A stretch of DNA of 5,742 nucleotides from the NCBI GenBank assembly GCA_030612185.1, contig JAUWOI010000309.1, positions 1 to 5,742 of the forward strand, given 5' to 3'. The notes beneath the pieces are model-generated. The model made no database searches and had not been told where the DNA came from. It saw only the letters and a list, made by a program, of their open reading frames with translations. Positions 1-5,742 of this stretch are shown here, piece after piece (position 1 is the stretch's first letter; every line of letters starts with the position of its first letter). The translations under genes were made by a program, and so were the position numbers. Source of the DNA: Anaerolineae bacterium (GTDB lineage Bacteria; Chloroflexota; Anaerolineae; B4-G1).

Positions 1-198
1 GTGGTACACTTCGGCAAGGATGAGGAGAAGAATAAGGTTCCCAGATTAGGTATGGGACTCCTGAGTCTAAGAGGGCGAGGACGTTAGTACACCAGGCGTA
101 CTGGAAATCTGTGCATCATGTTTACGAATCACGACCTGAAAAGCAGAATCGGGTGGAAGTCATCTGTAATTATGCCAGGTGGCATTTCCGGTTGTGGT
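1..198. other. Upstream region with no recognisable gene
   Basis: No coding region can be identified here. Plus-strand frame 1 is open from the window edge to a TAG at 85-87 (28 codons) and could be the tail of an upstream gene. Its residues match nothing I recognise, including the usual upstream neighbour RpoC, and frame 2 stops at 47-49. A short inverted repeat (AGTAC at 86-90, GTACT at 98-102) follows that stop but has no T-run, so it does not look like an intrinsic terminator. The stretch around 121-133 contains a TTTACGAAT-like string resembling the repeat before fusA, but it is too short to call. Confidence 0.4.
172..185. promoter_or_regulatory. 14-bp palindrome, possible operator
   Basis: ATGCCA and TGGCAT form perfect 6-bp arms around a 2-bp centre. 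The element ends 13 bp before the -35 hexamer of the rpsL promoter, where an activator or repressor dimer could bind. No regulator is identified, and a 12-base palindrome can occur by chance, so a regulatory role is inferred from position only. Confidence 0.25.
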
Positions 199-226
199 TT
201 GACTTCTGCCAATTTCGTGGTAGAAT
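199..226 (+). promoter_or_regulatory. Sigma70-type promoter of the str operon
   Basis: The -35 is TTGACT (199-204, 5 of 6 to consensus), the spacer is 16 bp, and the -10 is TAGAAT (221-226, 5 of 6), preceded by TGG (218-220), an extended -10 signature. The predicted transcription start is near 232-234, giving a leader of roughly 130 nt before rpsL. It is the best promoter-like sequence in the window and sits where a str operon promoter is expected. Transcription from further upstream is not excluded. Confidence 0.6.
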
Positions 227-242
227 ATGCGCTCATTGAAAT

Positions 243-335
243 GGGAGCAGCCAAAGCCCCTGCTTCCCGGTTGACAAGCAGAGATGATTATTGAGGGTTG
301 TGTAGGAGGCCATCGGTATGGGTGGGTGGCCTTCT
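243..335 (+). promoter_or_regulatory. rpsL leader with two hairpins
   Basis: Two stem-loops can be drawn in the untranslated leader. The first pairs 243-250 with 260-268 (GGGAGCAG against CTGCTTCCC, one bulged T, 9-nt loop). The second pairs 304-312 with 327-335 (nine pairs including one G-U, 14-nt loop). Neither is followed by a T-run, so they are not intrinsic terminators. In other bacteria S7 autoregulates the str mRNA, but there the site lies between rpsL and rpsG. A ribosomal-protein binding role for this leader is only a possibility. Confidence 0.3.
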
Positions 336-348
336 TCGCTGGGTTCGT

Positions 349-355
349 GGGGAGG
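349..355 (+). promoter_or_regulatory. Ribosome binding site of rpsL
   Basis: GGGGAGG lies 5 nt before GTG 361. It decides the start: the same frame is open back to an ATG-less stretch near 298, but those extra 21 residues have no S12 counterpart, whereas S12 proteins begin exactly at the PTINQL motif. Confidence 0.8.
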
Positions 356-360
356 TGGAT

Positions 361-786
361 GTGCCCACTATCAATCAGTTGATTCGCAAAGGGAGAAAGC
401 CCAAGTTGTGCAAGGCTAAGTCGCCGGCGTTGCTGTACACTTTTAACTCTTTCAAGCAGCGACGTACCCGTCGTTCCAAAGGGGCACCACAGAAACGTGG
501 TGTGTGTACGCAGGTGCGGACGATGACACCTAAGAAACCTAACTCTGCACTGCGGAAGATTGCTCGCGTGCGGCTGACCAATGGTATCGAAGTGACTGCC
601 TACATACCAGGTGAGGGGCACATGTTGCAAGAGCACTCGGTCGTGTTGGTGCGAGGGGGGCGTGTCAAAGACCTGCCTGGCGTACGCTACCACATCGTTC
701 GTGGTGCTCTTGATGCAACGGGCGTGGAAGGTCGTGTGCAACAACGTTCCAAGTACGGGGCCAAGCGCCCCAAAGATAGAGGCTAA
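361..786 (+). CDS. rpsL: 30S ribosomal protein S12
   Basis: S12 is a 30S protein at the decoding centre that helps monitor codon-anticodon pairing and is the classical streptomycin target. The 141-residue product starts at GTG with PTINQL and carries the conserved [11 protein letters not shown] (residues 56-66) and [14 protein letters not shown] (98-111) blocks. K59 and K103, the lysines at the streptomycin-resistance positions, are the sensitive type. D104 is the aspartate that is methylthiolated in E. coli. Residues 24-43 form the longer loop (with an FNSFK motif) seen in Bacillus-type S12 and absent from the short proteobacterial form. One oddity is M88 where GHNLQEH normally has Asn. It is first in the operon, 12 bp before rpsG. 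Identity is certain. Confidence 0.98.
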   Translation: MPTINQLIRKGRKPKLCKAKSPALLYTFNSFKQRRTRRSKGAPQKRGVCTQVRTMTPKKPNSALRKIARVRLTNGIEVTAYIPGEGHMLQEHSVVLVRGGRVKDLPGVRYHIVRGALDATGVEGRVQQRSKYGAKRPKDRG

Positions 787-798
787 GGTAGGTCAATT

Positions 799-1269
799 AT
801 GCCCCGACGGTATCGTCCGCCAAAGCGAAGGGCTAAGCCCGATGTCCGCTACAACAGTGTGATGGTGGCTCAGTTCATCAATAGCATTATGAAGGCAGGG
901 AAGAAGAGCACAGCGACGCGGGTGATGTACGATGCGTTGGACATCGTGCAGGATCGGATGAAGCGGCCTCCGTTGGAAGTTCTGGAAGAGGCGATGAGGA
1001 ATGTCTCGCCGGTGCTAGAGGTCAAGCCACGTCGCGTGGGTGGCTCCACGTATCAAATCCCTGTGGAGGTATCGCCAAGTCGCCAAGCCAGCCTGGCAAT
1101 GCGCTGGCTGATGGCCGCTACGCGTAGCCGCTCTGGTAAATCCATGGCCGTGAAACTGGCTAATGAGTTGATGGACGCGGCGCGTGGGACCGGGGCAGCG
1201 GTCAAGAAGAGGGAAGATACCTACAAGATGGCTGAGGCTAACCGTGCCTTTGCCCACTATCGGTGGTAG
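799..1269 (+). CDS. rpsG: 30S ribosomal protein S7
   Basis: S7 nucleates assembly of the 30S head by binding the 3' domain of 16S rRNA, and contacts mRNA and tRNA at the E site. The 156-residue product has the usual length and the family landmarks: MPRRYRPPKR start, the FINSIMKAGKKSTA helix region (residues 26-39), VEVKPRRVGGSTYQIPVEV-type block (about 72-90), and the FAHYRW end. ATG 799 is preceded by AAGG/TAGG sequence at 785-792, a moderate ribosome binding site overlapping the rpsL stop, so translation is probably coupled to rpsL. It ends with TAG, which matters when interpreting the in-frame TAG in tuf. No oddities seen. Confidence 0.98.
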   Translation: MPRRYRPPKRRAKPDVRYNSVMVAQFINSIMKAGKKSTATRVMYDALDIVQDRMKRPPLEVLEEAMRNVSPVLEVKPRRVGGSTYQIPVEVSPSRQASLAMRWLMAATRSRSGKSMAVKLANELMDAARGTGAAVKKREDTYKMAEANRAFAHYRW

Positions 1270-1275
1270 GACTAT

Positions 1276-1318
1276 GTAATGCGTAAAACGTGGCCTTGCG
1301 TATTACGTTTTACGAATG
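1276..1318 (+). repeat. Heptamer-like inverted repeat ahead of fusA
   Basis: The rpsG-fusA gap reads as 7-base units: GTAATGC and GTAAAAC on the left, then GCGTATT, ACGTTTT and ACGAATG on the right, the last containing the fusA ATG. CGTAAAACGT (1282-1291) is perfectly complementary to ACGTTTTACG (1305-1314), a 10-bp stem with a 13-nt loop. An alternative stem pairs 1276-1283 with 1299-1306 (eight pairs, one G-U) and excludes the first. There is no T-run after either stem. It may be a mobile-type intergenic repeat, a translational control element, or both. Its role is unproven. Confidence 0.55.
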
Positions 1319-3418
1319 ATGAAAAGTGATCACTCTCTGGAACGTGTTCGAAATACCGGCATTATCGCCCACATTGACGCGGGTAAAACGACGACGACTG
1401 AGCGCATTCTGTTCTACACCGGTCGTACCCACCGTATGGGCAATGTGGATGAGGGGACAACGGTCACTGACTGGATGGCTCAGGAACGGGAGCGGGGTAT
1501 CACGATCACTGCTGCGGCAGTGACCTGCTTCTGGCGGGGCTATCAGATTAACATTGTAGATACACCCGGACACATTGACTTCACTGCTGAGGTACAACGT
1601 AGCCTACGTGTCCTCGACGGCGGCGTCGTCGTCTTCGATGCGGTAGCCGGAGTGGAACCACAGTCGGAGACGGTGTGGCGACAGGCACAAAGATTCGGTG
1701 TGCCATTGATTGCCTTCATTAACAAAATGGATAAGTTGGGCGCTGACTTCGCTCACGCGGTCGAGACGATCCGCGAGCGACTGGCCGCCAATCCGGTCGC
1801 CATTCAATGGCCCATCGGGAGCGAGTCTGGTTTCCGAGGGGAAGTGGATCTTTTGGAACTGCGGGCCACCGTCTGGACGGATGGGCTGGGGGCGTTGCCT
1901 GAGGTCGTGGAGATACCGTCTGAATCAGAAGACGTGGTGCTTGAGGCGCGGGAACGGGCCATAGAGCAGATCGTCGAAACTGACGACGAGTTGACGACGC
2001 TCTATTTGGAAGGGCAGGAGATATCGGCCGCTCAATTACGTCAGGCACTGCGGCGGGCGACCTTGTCCGGGCAATTAAATCCGGTCTTGTGTGGTTCAGC
2101 GTTGCGCAACAAGGGCATTCAGCCTCTGCTTGATGCCGTGGTGGATTATCTGCCGTCGCCGCTGGACGTTCCGCCAGTAGAGGGGCTCAATCCCTATACT
2201 CAGAAAGTGGAAACCCGCCCTGCGGACCCAAACGTACCGCTGGCGGCATTGGTCTTTAAAATTGCAAGTGATCCCTACGTGGGCCGGTTGGCCTATTTCC
2301 GGGTCTATTCCGGCAAGATGAAGGTGGGGTCGAGAATCATCAACTCCACCAAGCAGTGCAGGGAACGCATTGGCAAGTTGCTCCGTATGTTTGCCGATCA
2401 CCGGGAGGAAGTCCAGGAATTGGGCGCGGGAGACATTGGTGCGACGCTGGGGCTGAAGAACACCTTCACCGGAGAGACGTTATGTGCGCCCAGCGGGCCA
2501 ATTATCCTGGAGGCGATCTCTTTCCCGGAGCCAGTCATCTCGGTGGCTCTTGAACCGAGAACGGCTGCCGATCAGGATCGGTTGGCCGAAGGATTGCGGA
2601 GGCTGGCTGAGGAAGATCCCACCTTCGTGGTACGGGTTGACGAGAATACTGGGCAGACGCTGATCTCGGGAATGGGGGAGTTGCACCTGGAGGTTCTGAC
2701 CGACCGTCTGATGCGGGAGTTCGGTGTGAGCGGACGGGTGAGCCGCCCGCGGGTCAGTTACCGCGAGACGGTAACGCGGCGGGCCGAGGGTGAAGGATTG
2801 TTCGAGCGGCAGGCCGGGGGTCGAACTCACTTTGGCCACGTGTGGCTGGAGGTGGAGCCACTACCCCCCTCTGGATGGGGAGAGGTAAAGGAAGGTGGGT
2901 TCCTATTTGAGAATGTCATGCGGGGCCAGGCCTTGCCTCGGGAGTTCGTCGGGGCGATCGAGCGGGGCTGCCGCGAGGCGATGGAGAGCGGCGTATTGGC
3001 CGGCTATCCATTGGTGGATGTGAAGGTCAGGTTGCTCGACGCGGAGTGGGATGTGAAAACATCCTCGGAGATGGCCTTCAAGGTGGCCAGTTCGATGGCC
3101 TTCAACCAGGGGGTAGAGAAGGCCGGTCCAGTCTTGTTGGAGCCGGTGATGGACCTGGAGGCGGTTGTGCCGGAGGCGCACACTGGCGAAGTGATGGGAG
3201 GCATGAACGCTCGGGGAGCCGAGATCAGGGAAGTGGTGTCTCGGGCAGGTGGGGTGCAGGCTATGCGCGCTTTCGTTCCACTGGCGAAAATGTTCGGGTA
3301 TGCAACCGGCCTGCGTAGCCTAACGCAAGGGCGGGGCACATTTACGATGGAATTTCATCATTATGCGGAGGTAGATCAGCAGCGGATGGACGCCATTGTG
3401 CATGGCGGAGGCTGGTAA
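1316..3418 (+). CDS. fusA: Elongation factor G
   Basis: EF-G is the GTPase that drives tRNA-mRNA translocation and, with the recycling factor, splits ribosomes. The 700-residue product has normal length. The G domain is intact: P-loop AHIDAGKT (18-25), switch I RERGITI (58-64), DTPGH (82-86), NKMD (136-139) and a GSAL block before the [12 protein letters not shown] segment that ends the domain. Domains II to V follow in order, with [10 protein letters not shown] in domain III and [16 protein letters not shown] in domain V. Domain IV tip is odd: GGRTHFG (about 501-507) replaces GGRGQ(Y/F)G, and [10 protein letters not shown] (576-585) replaces the family GSYHDVDSSE, so the His equivalent to E. 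coli H583 is missing. ATG 1316 and ATG 1319 are both possible starts and neither has a Shine-Dalgarno. It sits in the canonical position between rpsG and tuf. Confidence 0.96.
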   Translation: MMKSDHSLERVRNTGIIAHIDAGKTTTTERILFYTGRTHRMGNVDEGTTVTDWMAQERERGITITAAAVTCFWRGYQINIVDTPGHIDFTAEVQRSLRVLDGGVVVFDAVAGVEPQSETVWRQAQRFGVPLIAFINKMDKLGADFAHAVETIRERLAANPVAIQWPIGSESGFRGEVDLLELRATVWTDGLGALPEVVEIPSESEDVVLEARERAIEQIVETDDELTTLYLEGQEISAAQLRQALRRATLSGQLNPVLCGSALRNKGIQPLLDAVVDYLPSPLDVPPVEGLNPYTQKVETRPADPNVPLAALVFKIASDPYVGRLAYFRVYSGKMKVGSRIINSTKQCRERIGKLLRMFADHREEVQELGAGDIGATLGLKNTFTGETLCAPSGPIILEAISFPEPVISVALEPRTAADQDRLAEGLRRLAEEDPTFVVRVDENTGQTLISGMGELHLEVLTDRLMREFGVSGRVSRPRVSYRETVTRRAEGEGLFERQAGGRTHFGHVWLEVEPLPPSGWGEVKEGGFLFENVMRGQALPREFVGAIERGCREAMESGVLAGYPLVDVKVRLLDAEWDVKTSSEMAFKVASSMAFNQGVEKAGPVLLEPVMDLEAVVPEAHTGEVMGGMNARGAEIREVVSRAGGVQAMRAFVPLAKMFGYATGLRSLTQGRGTFTMEFHHYAEVDQQRMDAIVHGGGW

Positions 3419-3452
3419 GTGCAATAGTTAGATCATCCGAAAGGAGTGAGAA

Positions 3453-4409
3453 ATGGCGAAGCAAAAATATGAACGTACAAAACCACATGTCAACGTGGGC
3501 ACCATTGGGCACATTGACCATGGTAAGACGACGCTCACTGCGGCCATAACCAGGGTTTTGTCCCTCAGAGGGCTTTCCGAATACAAGTCCTATGAAGAAG
3601 TGGCGAAAGCCGACGTGAAGATGTTCCGCCGTGACGCGACGAAGATTCTGACCGTGGCCATCGCTCACGTCGAGTATGAGACGGAGAACCGGCACTATGC
3701 CCACATTGACTGCCCCGGCCACCGGGACTACATCAAGAACATGATCACCGGGGCGGCACAGATGGACGGGGCGGTCCTGGTCGTTTCGGCCGCGGACGGC
3801 CCTATGCCGCAGACGCGGGAGCACGTGCTTCTGGCCTACCAGGTGAACGTGCCGGCCGTTGTGGTCTATCTGAACAAGGTAGACCTGATGGACGATCCAG
3901 AGTTGCTAGAACTGGTCGAGTTGGAATTACGGGAGTTGCTCGACGGCTACGGCTTCCCCGGCGACGAGACGCCCATCGTGCGCGGGAGTGCCATCAAGGC
4001 GCTGCAGAGCGAGAGCACCGACCCCGACGCACCGGAGTACCAGTCCATCTGGGAGTTGATGCGGGTGATAGACGACTACATCCCCACGCCCGCGCGCGAT
4101 GAGGACAAACCGTTCCTGATGTATATTGAGGATGTGTTCTCCATCAAGGGCCGGGGCACGGTTGTCACTGGCCGTGTGGATCGTGGTACAATGTTGCCAA
4201 TGACCGAGGTCGAGATCGTCGGGTTGCAGGAGAGGCCCCGCAAGACGGTGGTCACCTCGATGGAGATGTTCCATAAGATTCTCAGCAAGGTCGTGGCGGG
4301 CGATAACGCCGGTTTGCTCCTTCGTGGTGTGGATCGTGGTGAAGTGGAGCGAGGTCAGGTCGTCGCTATCCCAGGCACTATCCAGGCTCACCGGCGCTTT
4401 ATGAGTTAG
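3453..4409 (+). CDS. tuf: EF-Tu N-terminal fragment, domains I and II
   Basis: This 318-residue piece is what would be made up to the TAG. The P-loop GHIDHGKT (19-26), DCPGH (86-90, with the catalytic His at 90), NKVD (141-144) and GSAIKAL (178-184) are present, so the nucleotide fold is recognisable. Switch I is not: residues 48-68 should hold DNAPEE-ARGITI but read [13 protein letters not shown] near the end, keeping only the Mg-binding Thr (T67), and the stretch is about 5 residues longer than in E. coli or Chloroflexus-type EF-Tu. R91 replaces Ala in CPGHADY, Y224 replaces Pro in the MPIEDVF block, and [10 protein letters not shown] (271-280) replaces EMFRK.LDEG. Domain II (about 219-306) is otherwise ordinary. 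Such a truncated product would lack domain III, which binds tRNA and EF-Ts. Confidence 0.75.
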   Translation: MAKQKYERTKPHVNVGTIGHIDHGKTTLTAAITRVLSLRGLSEYKSYEEVAKADVKMFRRDATKILTVAIAHVEYETENRHYAHIDCPGHRDYIKNMITGAAQMDGAVLVVSAADGPMPQTREHVLLAYQVNVPAVVVYLNKVDLMDDPELLELVELELRELLDGYGFPGDETPIVRGSAIKALQSESTDPDAPEYQSIWELMRVIDDYIPTPARDEDKPFLMYIEDVFSIKGRGTVVTGRVDRGTMLPMTEVEIVGLQERPRKTVVTSMEMFHKILSKVVAGDNAGLLLRGVDRGEVERGQVVAIPGTIQAHRRFMS

Positions 4410-4415
4410 GTATAC

Positions 4416-4670
4416 GTGCTGCGGAAGGACGAGGGTGGCCGGCATAAGGCCTTCTTCAGAGGCTACCGCCCACAGTTCTTTATCCGCACGATGGATGTGA
4501 CGGGAGAGATCCACCTGCCGGAAGGGGTTGAGATGGTGATGCCGGGTGACAACGTCAACCTGGAGGTGGAGTTGATCGAACAGGTTGCCGTCGAGGAGGG
4601 TTCCCGTTTTGCCGTCCGCGAGGGCGGCCTGACCGTCGGCGCAGGTGTCGTCACGAAGATATTGGACTAG
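4416..4670 (+). CDS. tuf: EF-Tu C-terminal fragment, domain III
   Basis: These 84 residues (GTG counted as start) match domain III of EF-Tu: a GGRH block, [30 protein letters not shown] and the VGAGVV terminus. Two near-invariant positions differ: GGRHKAFF instead of GGRHTPFF, and EGGLTVGAG instead of EGGRTVGAG. GTG 4416 lies 7 nt after the TAG and has only a weak AGG at 4408-4410 with short spacing, so reinitiation is conceivable but poorly supported. The more natural view is that this is the tail of the broken tuf gene rather than an independent gene. The first beta strand of domain III lies across the stop, so a clean split at a domain border is not seen. Confidence 0.45.
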   Translation: MLRKDEGGRHKAFFRGYRPQFFIRTMDVTGEIHLPEGVEMVMPGDNVNLEVELIEQVAVEEGSRFAVREGGLTVGAGVVTKILD

Positions 4671-4680
4671 GTGACGGAGT

Positions 4681-4989
4681 ATGGCCAAGCAGAAGATCCG
4701 CATCCGGTTGAAGGCTTACGATCATCGCGTGCTTGATGAATCAGCCAAGCGCATCGTGGAGACGGCGGAGCGTACAGGTGCTACAGTGGTGGGGCCTGTG
4801 CCACTGCCGACCAGGATTGAGCGGTTTACCGTTCGTCGCTCGACTTTCATTGACAAGGACTCGCACGAGCATTTTGAGATCCGTACCCACAAGCGGCTGA
4901 TTGACGTCATTGAGCCGAACAACAAGACCATCGATTCTTTGATGCGGCTTAATCTGCCGGCTGGTGTAGATATCGAGATTAAATTGTAG
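4681..4989 (+). CDS. rpsJ: 30S ribosomal protein S10
   Basis: S10 is a 30S head protein that also pairs with NusB in transcription antitermination. The 102-residue product has the usual length and landmarks: [11 protein letters not shown] (5-15), the GPVPLPT segment (about 39-45), [15 protein letters not shown] (about 65-79) and the conserved tail [11 protein letters not shown]. The [20 protein letters not shown] wording fits Chloroflexota-type S10. The start ATG is 10 bp after the tuf stop. GGAG at 4676-4679 is too close to the ATG to work, so AGGTG at 4669-4673, overlapping the tuf TAG, is the more likely ribosome binding site, implying translational coupling to tuf. A tuf stop at codon 319 would leave about 260 nt untranslated before rpsJ and might weaken its translation. 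Confidence 0.98.
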   Translation: MAKQKIRIRLKAYDHRVLDESAKRIVETAERTGATVVGPVPLPTRIERFTVRRSTFIDKDSHEHFEIRTHKRLIDVIEPNNKTIDSLMRLNLPAGVDIEIKL

Positions 4990-5107
4990 CAGGTGGAGGA
5001 GGCGGAGTAGGAGGAGAGGTGTCTACTCTCTCTTCATAAACTGTCCCTTCCAGCACGGGGATGATGCGGTTGTTGCCCGGGGAGTAGTCTCCTGGGGAGG
5101 TATTGGT
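4990..5107 (+). promoter_or_regulatory. rpsJ-rplC leader with competing hairpins
   Basis: This 118-bp gap is unusually long for the cluster. Its first 30 nt are purine-rich with repeated GGAG. GAGTAG (5005-5010) can pair with CTACTC (5023-5028), and an identical GAGTAG at 5082-5087 can pair with the same CTACTC. CTCC (5089-5092) can pair either with GGAG at 5081-5084 or with GGAG at 5096-5099, which is the rplC Shine-Dalgarno. Pairing choices are therefore mutually exclusive and reach the ribosome binding site. No T-run follows any stem and no convincing promoter is seen. Regulation of rplC by a ribosomal protein is an inference from this layout. Confidence 0.4.
5094..5100 (+). promoter_or_regulatory. 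Ribosome binding site of rplC
   Basis: GGGGAGG lies 7 nt before GTG 5108. It fixes the start of L3, since the protein family begins at K-x-I-LG-K/R-K-x-GMTQ, which follows this GTG directly. The same bases can be sequestered in a small hairpin with CTCC at 5089-5092. Confidence 0.75.
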
Positions 5108-5742
5108 GTGAAGACAATCTTGGGCAGAAAGGTCGGAATGACGCAGATATTCAATGAGCAGGGTGAGGCTATCCCTGTGACTGTTGTCGAGGCGGGGCCG
5201 TGCTATGTGACCCAGGTCAGGACGCTCGAGCAGGATGGATATGAGGCTGTTCAACTGGGCTTTGGGGAAGTGAAGCCGCAGCGAGTAAGCGGTGGCGAGA
5301 CAGGACATCTGGCACGCAATGAGTTGCCCTCTTTGCGCCATCTGCGGGAGTTCCGTCTGCGAGAGGACGAAGATATTGAAGAAGGGCAACGTGTCCTGGT
5401 GGATGTCTTTGAGATAGGAGACCGGGTGGACGTAGTAGGCACCTCGAAAGGGCGTGGTTTCACGGGCGTGGTCAAGCGATACGGCTTCGGGGGCGGCCCT
5501 AAGACGCATGGTCAGTCGGATCGGCAGCGCGCGCCTGGTTCTATCGGCGCTTGTGCTGCCCCGGGACGCGTGTGGAAGGGGCAACGGATGCCCGGCCGTA
5601 TGGGTGGCGTCAGGGTGACGGCACAGGATCTGCGGGTGGAGTTGGTGGACTTGGAGCGGAACCTGCTGGCGGTGCGTGGCAGTGTGCCGGGTGCTAAAGG
5701 TGGACTGGTGATGATCAAGCAGGCTCGTAAGTCAAGAGAGTT
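5108..5742 (+). CDS. rplC: 50S ribosomal protein L3 (3' end cut by window)
   Basis: L3 binds near the 3' end of 23S rRNA, is one of the first proteins to assemble into the 50S subunit, and extends a loop toward the peptidyl-transferase centre. The frame is open for 211 codons from GTG 5108 to the window edge with no stop. Landmarks are [12 protein letters not shown] (4-15), GTSKGRGF (111-118), GPKTHG (130-135), RAPGSIGA (141-148) and the PGAKGGLV block near the end. Length already approaches the usual 205-215 residues, so only a few codons are missing. The extended central loop (141-165) lies in the expected place. It is the second gene of the S10 cluster, and rplD would be expected next. Identity is certain, but the end is not visible. 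Confidence 0.96.
   Translation, partial: MKTILGRKVGMTQIFNEQGEAIPVTVVEAGPCYVTQVRTLEQDGYEAVQLGFGEVKPQRVSGGETGHLARNELPSLRHLREFRLREDEDIEEGQRVLVDVFEIGDRVDVVGTSKGRGFTGVVKRYGFGGGPKTHGQSDRQRAPGSIGACAAPGRVWKGQRMPGRMGGVRVTAQDLRVELVDLERNLLAVRGSVPGAKGGLVMIKQARKSRE

Larger units (their letters stand above)
3453..4670 (+). pseudogene. tuf: Elongation factor Tu, interrupted by in-frame TAG
   Basis: EF-Tu carries aminoacyl-tRNA to the ribosomal A site as a GTP complex. Read through, the frame gives 405 codons colinear with EF-Tu and ending at the normal VGAGVV..KIL terminus. An amber TAG at 4407-4409 (codon 319) breaks it, in the motif where the family has F-E-A-E-VYVL and this gene has F-M-S-stop-VYVL. The stop replaces a Glu codon and is one base from GAG. 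There is no frame change across it. rpsG, rpsJ and this gene itself end in TAG, so TAG is a stop here. The gene also carries unusual residues at several conserved sites (see the fragments). A strong AAGGAG at 3441-3446 precedes the start. Decay of a redundant copy is my preferred reading, with sequencing error the main alternative for the stop. Confidence 0.8.

Noticed and set aside
271..276. Perfect TTGACA -35 hexamer as a second rpsL promoter
   Set aside because: No -10-like hexamer lies 15-19 bp downstream: the bases there are G-rich (GAGGGTTGTG).
243..335. Leader hairpins as intrinsic terminators
   Set aside because: Neither stem is followed by a run of T residues.
160..744. 194-codon open frame on the minus strand
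   Set aside because: It lies opposite the promoter, leader and rpsL, its product resembles no family I know, and rpsL on the + strand is certain.
1250..1280. Possible promoter for fusA (TTGCCC, 19 bp, TGTAAT)
   Set aside because: The -35 matches only 4 of 6, the spacer is long, and the -10 lies inside the repeat before fusA, where such strings arise by chance.
3594..3656. Compensated frameshift as the cause of the odd switch I
   Set aside because: The other two frames here give stops and no trace of the ARGITI motif.
4407..4409. TAG as a sense codon (reassignment or pyrrolysine)
   Set aside because: rpsG, rpsJ and tuf itself terminate with TAG in this window, and no specific read-through structure is evident around codon 319.
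3927..4703. 258-codon open frame on the minus strand
   Set aside because: It is a shadow of tuf codon structure, spans into rpsJ, and resembles no known protein.
5019..5039. Six-codon leader peptide (GTG to TAA) after a GGAG tract
   Set aside because: It is too short to support, has no attenuation-type codon run, and the purine tract gives SD-like strings by composition.
1..5742. CRISPR arrays, insertion sequences, tRNA or rRNA genes
   Set aside because: No spaced direct repeats, transposase sequence, terminal inverted repeats or tRNA-like folds were seen. The window is nearly filled by the operon.

Overview
The window is a bacterial str operon running into the start of the S10 operon, all on the + strand: rpsL (S12), rpsG (S7), fusA (EF-G), tuf (EF-Tu, interrupted), rpsJ (S10) and rplC (L3, cut by the window end). 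Every gene is recognised from its protein sequence. The continuity tuf-rpsJ-rplC, the long-loop form of S12 and the wording of EF-Tu and S10 suggest a Chloroflexota-like (Anaerolineae-type) bacterium. That placement rests on remembered family sequences, not on a search, and is moderate at best.

Layout. Positions 1-198 hold no recognisable gene. A good sigma70-type promoter (TTGACT, 16 bp, TAGAAT with an extended -10) lies at 199-226, with a 14-bp palindrome just upstream and a leader of about 130 nt containing two hairpins before the GTG start of rpsL at 361. rpsL and rpsG are 12 bp apart. A 46-bp gap before fusA is filled with an AT/CG heptamer-like repeat that folds into a 10-bp hairpin ending 1 nt before the fusA start codon, and fusA has no visible Shine-Dalgarno. 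fusA and tuf are 34 bp apart, and tuf and rpsJ 10 bp apart. A 118-bp purine-rich leader with competing hairpins then precedes the GTG start of rplC.

Function. S12 and S7 are 30S decoding-centre and head proteins. EF-Tu delivers aminoacyl-tRNA and EF-G drives translocation. S10 and L3 begin the large ribosomal protein cluster. One promoter could drive the whole set.

What is unusual. The ribosomal proteins look ordinary, but both GTPases depart from family consensus at functional sites. The tuf reading frame has an in-frame TAG at codon 319, where the family has Glu, with good EF-Tu sequence on both sides. Its switch I region has lost the RGITI signature and is about 5 residues longer than usual, and several other near-invariant residues are changed. 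EF-G lacks the conserved His at the tip of domain IV. The likeliest reading is that this tuf copy is decaying while another copy elsewhere supplies EF-Tu. A sequencing error could explain the stop codon but not the other changes.
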